A stretch of DNA of 64,000 nucleotides from Opitutus sp. (GTDB lineage Bacteria > Verrucomicrobiota > Verrucomicrobiia > Opitutales > Opitutaceae): positions 33,156-97,155 of the forward strand of contig SIBG01000002.1 of the NCBI GenBank assembly GCA_009695305.1. The letters run 5' to 3'. Below the pieces are notes generated by a model. The model was not told where the DNA came from. It saw only the letters and a list, made by a program, of their open reading frames with translations, and did not search any database. The position numbers and the translations under genes were made by a program. Shown in pieces: positions 59,537 through 64,000 of this stretch; position 1 is the first letter of the stretch; every line of letters starts with the position of its first letter.

Positions 59537-61726
59537 TCAATTTCCCGGGTGATACTTTCGCTCGGCGTGCTGCTCGACGTCTTCCCGGTAAAACCACACC
59601 TCCTTGAACTGGCCCTTGGCGTAGAGCGCGGCCTGATCGTTGAAGTGCGGCGAGGCGGGGTCGCCGCTTTCGCCACCGGCGAGCAGGCTCTTCGCTTTGA
59701 GGCGCGGGCCGAACTCGACGACGGCAACGAAGCTGTTGCCGACGCCGCCGTAGATTTTCTTGGTTTTCTGCGGGCCGACGGCGCTGAACGCCGCGAGCGA
59801 GCCCCAGTTGCTCGCCGTAAAGCCGACCGGCAGGCTCGGCTTCGCGTCGTCGAAGCCGGCCCCGACTTCGCCGCTGAGCCGCTGGAAGCGGTTGATTTCG
59901 CCCCACGGCGTTTTCCACGTGCCGAAGTTTTCCTGCAATTTTGCCGAGGCGCGTGCGAGGGCTTCGAGCCGCTGCGTCGCCGTCGTTTCGTGCGCGATGA
60001 AGTTATGGATCGCCAGCAGGTCGCCGGCGGCGAGGCCCTTGGCTTTCGTGGCTTCGCGGACTTGCGCGATCAAATCCTGGGCCCAGAAAATCGCGAGCGA
60101 CGTCGCCACGGAACTCACCGACCAGCGGTGGTCCCACGCGCGCAACACGGCGATTTGCTCGGCGAGCTTCGCCTTCAGCGGATTGAGTGCCGCGGTGTCG
60201 TCGTAGGCTTTCAGCAACGCGGGCACGAGCACTTCGAACGCCGGCAACTCGCTGTCGAACGCCGCGGCGATGAGTTTTTCGAGCGTAAAGTCGTGCTGGT
60301 CGGTGAGCACGCGCACGGCGTGGAAGCCGCGCGGATTCTCCGGCCGCTTCCACATGTAGCGCGGGAAATCCTGCTGGCGGGGACTGTTGGGGCCCGCGGC
60401 GGAGAAGGGCCAGTTGTTCGTGTTGGCGAGCCAGCCGTTGGCCGGATTGAGGAGCGTGATCGTATCTTTCACGGCGTGCAGACCCTTCCACTCGGTCGCG
60501 GCGTTGGCGCCGTCGACCGGCTTGGTCCAGTCGAGCTTCGGATCGCGCACGGGGACGAAATTGCCGTGCCAATAGGCGATGTTGCCGTCCGCGTCCGCGT
60601 AGACGGTGTTGTTCGAGGAGTTGGTGCGCAGCTGCATCACGTCGAGAAACTGCGCGTAGGTCTTCGCCTTCGTTCGGCCGTAGGATTGCATGAGCGCTTT
60701 CACCGGCTCCTGCATGAGTTTCACGGCGACCCATTTTCCATTGGCGGCGCGAACGATCGGGCCCTGGTGGCTGAAGTAGGCGGTGATCGTTTTTTCGGCG
60801 GTGGTGGGGCCGGACTTGTAGGGGAGGGTGATCTTCTTCGCGACGAGCGGACGCTCGGCGTCGCCGTAGCGGTAGAAGACGCCGCCCGGCTTCTCGACGA
60901 TGGTCTCCAGATATTCGTCGATCACATCGCCGCCGCCGGAGGTGTGCATCCAGCCGACGCGATCGTTGAAGCCTTGGTAGACGAAAAACTGGCCCCACGT
61001 CACGGCGCCGTAGGCGTTGAGGCCCTCGTCGCTGACGACGTTCACCTCGGGGCGAAAATAAAACGACGTGTGCGGATTGATCAGCAGCAGCGCGTGGCCG
61101 GCGGTCGTGTTTTTCGGGCCGATTGCGAAACCATTCGAACCGATCGAATCGTGTTCCTTGGGCGGCTCGACGACGGTCAATTTCTTGCCCGACTTTGGTC
61201 CGTAAAAATCTTCGAGGTCGCGGAGTGCGATCGACTCGATGTCGCCGCCGATGCTGCCCTCGGAAAACGTGAGCGCCATCCACGGCTCGAAGTGCGTGAT
61301 GAGTTTCGGTTTCACGGCCGGGTGCGTGTGGAGGTAGTAGTTCAGCCCGTCGGCAAACGCGTCCATCAACGCCCGCAGCCACGCCGGACTCTCCGCGTAT
61401 TTCGCCTGCATGTCGGTGGGATCGATGAAGAGCTTCATCCGTAGGTCGCGGTAGATTTCTTTTTCGCCCTCGATCTCCGCGAGCCGGCCGAGGGCGTTGA
61501 CGTAGTTTAGTTCGACGCGATTAAAGTCGTCCTCGGCCTGCGCGTAGAGGAGGCCGAAGACGGCATCGGCGTCGGTCTTGCCGTAAACGTGCGGGATGCC
61601 CCACGTGTCGCGGATGAGGGTGACGTTGGCGGCGCGCTCTTTCCAGCGGACGAGATCGTCGGCGGACGCGGCGGCGACGAAACAAAACGGGGCGAGGGAA
61701 AGGATGAGCGCGAACAGGCGTTTCAT
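59537..61726 (-). CDS. Penicillin acylase family Ntn-hydrolase
   Basis: 729 residues with a signal peptide (MKRLFALILSLAPFCFVAAA). The alpha chain begins NVTLIRDTWGIPHVYGKTDA; the autocatalytic nucleophile is Ser197 in DSIGSNGFAIGPKNTTAGHA. The beta chain contains LLINPHTSFYFRPEVNVVSD, YWHGNFVPVRDPK and the C-terminal NSFVAVVEFGPRLKAKSLLA. PAF enzymes cleave amide-linked acyl groups (penicillins, acyl-homoserine lactones); the substrate here is not known. Located in the periplasm after self-processing. Start ATG 61726. Confidence 0.94.
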   Translation of the reverse strand: MKRLFALILSLAPFCFVAAASADDLVRWKERAANVTLIRDTWGIPHVYGKTDADAVFGLLYAQAEDDFNRVELNYVNALGRLAEIEGEKEIYRDLRMKLFIDPTDMQAKYAESPAWLRALMDAFADGLNYYLHTHPAVKPKLITHFEPWMALTFSEGSIGGDIESIALRDLEDFYGPKSGKKLTVVEPPKEHDSIGSNGFAIGPKNTTAGHALLLINPHTSFYFRPEVNVVSDEGLNAYGAVTWGQFFVYQGFNDRVGWMHTSGGGDVIDEYLETIVEKPGGVFYRYGDAERPLVAKKITLPYKSGPTTAEKTITAYFSHQGPIVRAANGKWVAVKLMQEPVKALMQSYGRTKAKTYAQFLDVMQLRTNSSNNTVYADADGNIAYWHGNFVPVRDPKLDWTKPVDGANAATEWKGLHAVKDTITLLNPANGWLANTNNWPFSAAGPNSPRQQDFPRYMWKRPENPRGFHAVRVLTDQHDFTLEKLIAAAFDSELPAFEVLVPALLKAYDDTAALNPLKAKLAEQIAVLRAWDHRWSVSSVATSLAIFWAQDLIAQVREATKAKGLAAGDLLAIHNFIAHETTATQRLEALARASAKLQENFGTWKTPWGEINRFQRLSGEVGAGFDDAKPSLPVGFTASNWGSLAAFSAVGPQKTKKIYGGVGNSFVAVVEFGPRLKAKSLLAGGESGDPASPHFNDQAALYAKGQFKEVWFYREDVEQHAERKYHPGN

Positions 61727-61825
61727 ACGGGCGAGTTTATTTGGTGAAACCCGAACGCTGGCAAGACGCACGAACGCTCCGCGAGCAAACGAAGAAAAAA
61801 CGTGTTAGGGACAACGCGTTCCACC

Positions 61826-62644
61826 TCAGAGTAGCTCGACCACCTCGCCGACGCGCAAGCTGCCCGACTTCGTCTCGTTGATCAGATTCTGGCCGAAGAT
61901 CACGCCGGTTGGATCGATGGCGTCGCGGCGGTAGGTCGCGAGTGTGCGGAGCGGCTCCTTGCCGCGTTCGCCCGTGAGCTGGTCGGTCGTGGTGACGATG
62001 CAGCGGATCGACGGGCCGGCGGCGCGGAAGACCGCCGTGCCGACGCGGAAGCGCGGCCAGGTGTCCTCGGCAAACGCGGGGCAGCCGGTGACCACAAGGC
62101 TTGGGCGGAAGCGGCTCATCGGAACCGCCTCCTCGCCGTGCGCCACGATGCGGTCGTTCAAGTCGGCGAGCGAGGCCTCGCTGATCACGAGCATCGGCGC
62201 GCCGTCACTGAAGTTGAAAGCATCGCCCGCGCGCGCGGCGGATTTTAGCACTGGCCGGTGAAACGCCGGCCCGATGCGGACGAGCCGGCAGCGCGTCGCG
62301 AGAAACGCGGAAAGAAATTCGGCGACGGCGTCGCCGCAGTCCTCGGCTTGCAGGCCTTCGCTTTTCCAAATTGTCACGGTGCGCAGCGGCGCCGCGGGAT
62401 CGGGCGAGAGGGCGACCCGCACGTTGCCGGCGCCGGCGGCGGCGAGCGTGAGGTGGGTGGCGTCGCGCGCAGTGTCGACGTGCGTCATGCGGGGGAGGGT
62501 GCGCTGCGTGAGGAAGCGGCCGGTCTCATCGACGACGAGGAAGCGGCGGTCGCCGACGAGACCGAGGGCGTCGACCTCGGCAGAGTTCACGGCGAAGCCG
62601 CGGAGTCCTTTGACGGGGTAAATGAAAAGGCCGGAGAGGTGCAT
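61826..62644 (-). CDS. MOSC domain protein (mARC/YcbX-like)
   Basis: 272 residues. N-terminal MOSC_N domain LSGLFIYPVKGLRGFAVNSA, then FLTQRTLPRMTHVD, a MOSC domain with SRFRPSLVVTGCPAFAEDTW, and the Mo-ligand cysteine in GPSIRCIVTTTDQLTGERGK. It would bind the sulfurated molybdenum cofactor and reduce N-hydroxylated compounds. E. coli YcbX has an added ferredoxin domain that is absent here. MogA in the same window would help make the cofactor. Confidence 0.9.
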   Translation of the reverse strand: MHLSGLFIYPVKGLRGFAVNSAEVDALGLVGDRRFLVVDETGRFLTQRTLPRMTHVDTARDATHLTLAAAGAGNVRVALSPDPAAPLRTVTIWKSEGLQAEDCGDAVAEFLSAFLATRCRLVRIGPAFHRPVLKSAARAGDAFNFSDGAPMLVISEASLADLNDRIVAHGEEAVPMSRFRPSLVVTGCPAFAEDTWPRFRVGTAVFRAAGPSIRCIVTTTDQLTGERGKEPLRTLATYRRDAIDPTGVIFGQNLINETKSGSLRVGEVVELL

Positions 62645-62648
62645 GGAT

Positions 62649-62830
62649 TGGAGTCAGATGGATGGCCGCGTCGCTGCGCTCCTGCTAATGAACTCATCCG
62701 GTTTGTCATTGCGAGCCCGGCTTGGCGGGCGCGGCAAGCCAGCTGAAATTCCAGATGGATGGCCACGTCGCCGCGCTCTCGCCAGAGGCGAGCAAGCCTC
62801 GCCATGACAAACCGACGGGAATCGCTCGTG
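62649..62830. repeat. REP-like repeats upstream of the TIR gene
   Basis: CAGATGGATGGCCGCGTCG at 62651 recurs as CAGATGGATGGCCACGTCG at 62753. GTCATTGCGAG (about 62704) and CGCCATGACAAAC (about 62800) look like ends of the GTCATTGCGAGG-type repeat. No gene is supported in the 270-base gap before the TIR start. Confidence 0.5.
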
Positions 62831-63357
62831 GCGGAGAGCCGGCACAATGAACTCGCCAGCGGCGCGGCTCCTTTGGAATGTAGCGCCGTTCCCGGTCCCC
62901 CGTCCGTCCCACTGTCCATGGCTGAAGCCACCACCAAAGCCGTTTTCCTCTCCTATGCCTCCCAAGACGTGGCGGCGGCATTGCGCATCTGCAACGCACT
63001 CCGCTCTGCGGGCGTCGAGGTGTGGTTCGATCAGAGTGAGCTCGTTGGGGGCGATCAGTGGGACCAGAAGATCCGCGGGCAGGTGAAAGCGTGCGATTTG
63101 TTTGTGCCGGTGATTTCCGGGGCGACGCAGGCGCGGCTCGAAGGGTATTTCCGGCTCGAATGGAAACTGGCCGCCCAGCGCACGCACACGATGGCCGATG
63201 CGAAACCGTTTCTGCTCCCCGTCGTGATCGACACGACGGGCGATGCCGAGGCGCACGTGCCGGAGGAATTTCGCGCCGTGCAGTGGACGCGCCTGCCGGC
63301 GGCGAAACGCCGCCGGCGTTTTGCGCGCGGGTGCAGAAATTACTGGGTGGTTCGGAA

Positions 63358-63419
63358 GTGGCACGGGCTTTCCAGCCCGTGTCTCCGGCCGAATCCACGG
63401 GCTGGAAAGCCCGTGCCAC
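63358..63419. repeat. Double-hairpin palindrome inside the TIR gene
   Basis: Perfect 24-bp inverted arms (63358-63381 and 63396-63419) around a 14-base centre; each arm is itself an 8-bp-stem hairpin (CACGGGCT-TTCC-AGCCCGTG). Read in frame it gives an inserted VARAFQPV...GWKARATP peptide. Confidence 0.85.
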
Positions 63420-63500
63420 GCCGAAGGCGGGTCGCCGCATCCCGGCGGCGGCATGGATCGCGGCTGTTTTGACGCTTGTCATCGCGGCGGGCGCTTGGCT

Positions 63501-63560
63501 GTGGCTGAGGCGTCCCGCCTCAGTTCAGAATACTGCCCTGAGGCGGGACGCCTCAGCCAC
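63501..63560. repeat. Second double-hairpin palindrome inside the TIR gene
   Basis: Perfect 22-bp inverted arms (63501-63522, 63539-63560; GTGGCTGAGGCGTCCCGCCT...) around 16 bases. Each arm folds on itself. It codes the cytosolic or external juxtamembrane residues just after the predicted helix. Confidence 0.85.
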
Positions 63561-63805
63561 GACTACTGTCACCGCCCCCCTCACCGAGGCCCAAAAACTC
63601 GTGGCGCAGGCGCGGCAGGTTTACGAAAGCGGCGACGAGATCAACCGCGACAATCTCTTCCTCGCCGAGGAGCTGGTGCAGCGCGTGCTGGCGAGCGACC
63701 CGGCCGAGCCCTCCGCGTGGGAGTTCGGCGCGTGGCTTTCCTACATGATGGTCTGGCACCAGATCGACGAGTCCGGCGCGCGCCGCGAAAAAATGCTGCA
63801 GCAAG

Positions 63806-64000
63806 TCAACCGCGCGGCCGCGCTCGCGCCGGATACGGTGTCGGCGCGCCATCGGGAGGTCCCGACAGATCCTGACCCACCTGGGCGACGAGCAGGATCG
63901 GGGGCAGGAGGAGGATTGTGGGACTGAGGTGAGGGGCGCGCTTGACGAGGAGATCGGCCGGGGTGAAGTCGCCGCGTGAGCGGTTTTTGCGGGCGAAGTT
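63806..64000 (-). CDS. Possible 3' end of a minus-strand gene, partial
   Basis: A minus-strand frame is open from the window edge to a TGA at 63806-63808. It reads RKNRSRGDFTPADLLVKRAP then HLSPTILLLPPILLVAQVGQ, whose RSRGxFTPADLL-like stretch recalls integrase-type transposase C-termini. It coincides with the point where the TIR gene loses its TPR pattern, so an insertion may have cut that gene. Low certainty. Confidence 0.25.
   Translation of the reverse strand, partial: NFARKNRSRGDFTPADLLVKRAPHLSPTILLLPPILLVAQVGQDLSGPPDGAPTPYPARARPRG

Larger units (their letters stand above)
62918..63927 (+). pseudogene. TIR-domain membrane protein, frameshifted and probably truncated
   Basis: From ATG 62918 a TIR domain reads KAVFLSYASQDVAAALRICN, VWFDQSELVGGDQWDQKIRG and FVPVISGATQARLEGYFRLE. 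Near 63300 one base is missing; after it the natural frame gives ETPPAFCARVQKLLGG, a transmembrane helix IPAAAWIAAVLTLVIAAGAW and a TPR-like part (VAQARQVYESGDEINRDNLF; LAEELVQRVLASDPAEPSAW; MLQQVNRAAALAPDTVSARH). Two palindromic repeats sit in frame on each side of the helix (63358-63419; 63501-63560). TIR-TM-TPR proteins can act in defence or signalling. The end looks cut off after 63850. Confidence 0.75.

Noticed and set aside
59549..61444. 631-residue plus-strand frame opposite the penicillin acylase gene
   Set aside because: Antisense shadow; the acylase on the minus strand has the nucleophile, signal peptide and conserved blocks.
1..64000. tRNA or rRNA genes
   Set aside because: I found no CCA-flanked cloverleaf or rRNA core sequence by reading; a tRNAscan-type search would be needed to exclude a diverged tRNA.

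Overview
The window is high-GC bacterial chromosome, densely coded on both strands. It most resembles a member of Opitutaceae or a near relative (phylum Verrucomicrobiota). The signs are a Planctomycetes/Verrucomicrobia-type PSD1 cytochrome-domain protein paired with a DUF1501 protein, a Minf_1886-family protein, a DUF5069 protein, GxxExxY proteins, an LPS-heptose pathway (Gram-negative envelope), and many short palindromic repeats between and inside genes. No rRNA, tRNA, CRISPR array or prophage was seen.

Layout. 0-6.2 kb: 3' part of pheT, then a convergent PSD1/DUF1501 pair. 6.35-10.06 kb: gatC-gatA-gatB, interrupted between gatA and gatB by a GxxExxY gene bounded by 39-bp inverted repeats. 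10.1-15.9 kb: TIM-barrel protein with a coupled small membrane protein, a divergent Fur-like regulator and Minf_1886 protein, an M16 protease and a DUF3445 protein. 16.4-18.9 kb: mutM-tlyA-nadK with ATGA overlaps. 19-24.2 kb: amidohydrolase, gmhB, hldE1-type heptokinase, M24 peptidase and glutaminyl cyclase. 24.5-31.3 kb: an accessory island made of broken type I restriction-modification genes (two hsdM fragments, three hsdS 3' fragments) with intact cargo between them: an AbrB/MazE-Doc toxin-antitoxin pair, an HsdR_N-like nuclease, a DUF3024 protein, two proteins joining PUA/EVE-like and PD-(D/E)xK domains, and a DUF1016-N/SNase fusion. 31.5-37 kb: Nudix, phosphoesterase, a broken DUF4412 gene, a YhcH/YiaL protein and rlmJ. 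37-41 kb: two tandem hybrid histidine kinases, one frameshifted. 41-50.4 kb: two small paralogous proteins, an MFS transporter, Hsp20, MazG-like, DUF5069, MogA, GluQ, LOG and Nudix proteins, a DUF1080-like protein and a frameshifted hypothetical. 50.5-58 kb: a MoxR/Bat aerotolerance-type operon (moxR, DUF58, batA, batB/C, batD/E). 58-64 kb: a release-factor-like GGQ protein, a second GxxExxY gene with a different pair of inverted repeats, a penicillin acylase-type hydrolase, a MOSC protein and a frameshifted TIR-TM protein.

The most striking theme is repeat biology. Two GxxExxY genes (small predicted PD-(D/E)xK proteins) each sit exactly between long inverted repeats whose arms are built from short tandem units. 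At least four gene-less elements in the window have arms with a similar unit-spacer-unit layout (CACAGAG-type units versus CACGGAT-type units). This suggests, but does not prove, that GxxExxY proteins are the mobilising or maintenance proteins of a non-transposase mobile element family with MITE-like derivatives. Several other palindromic families lie in intergenic regions, supply stop codons, nest in one another, or are inserted in frame in coding genes (batB/C, the TIR gene, the mutM tail).
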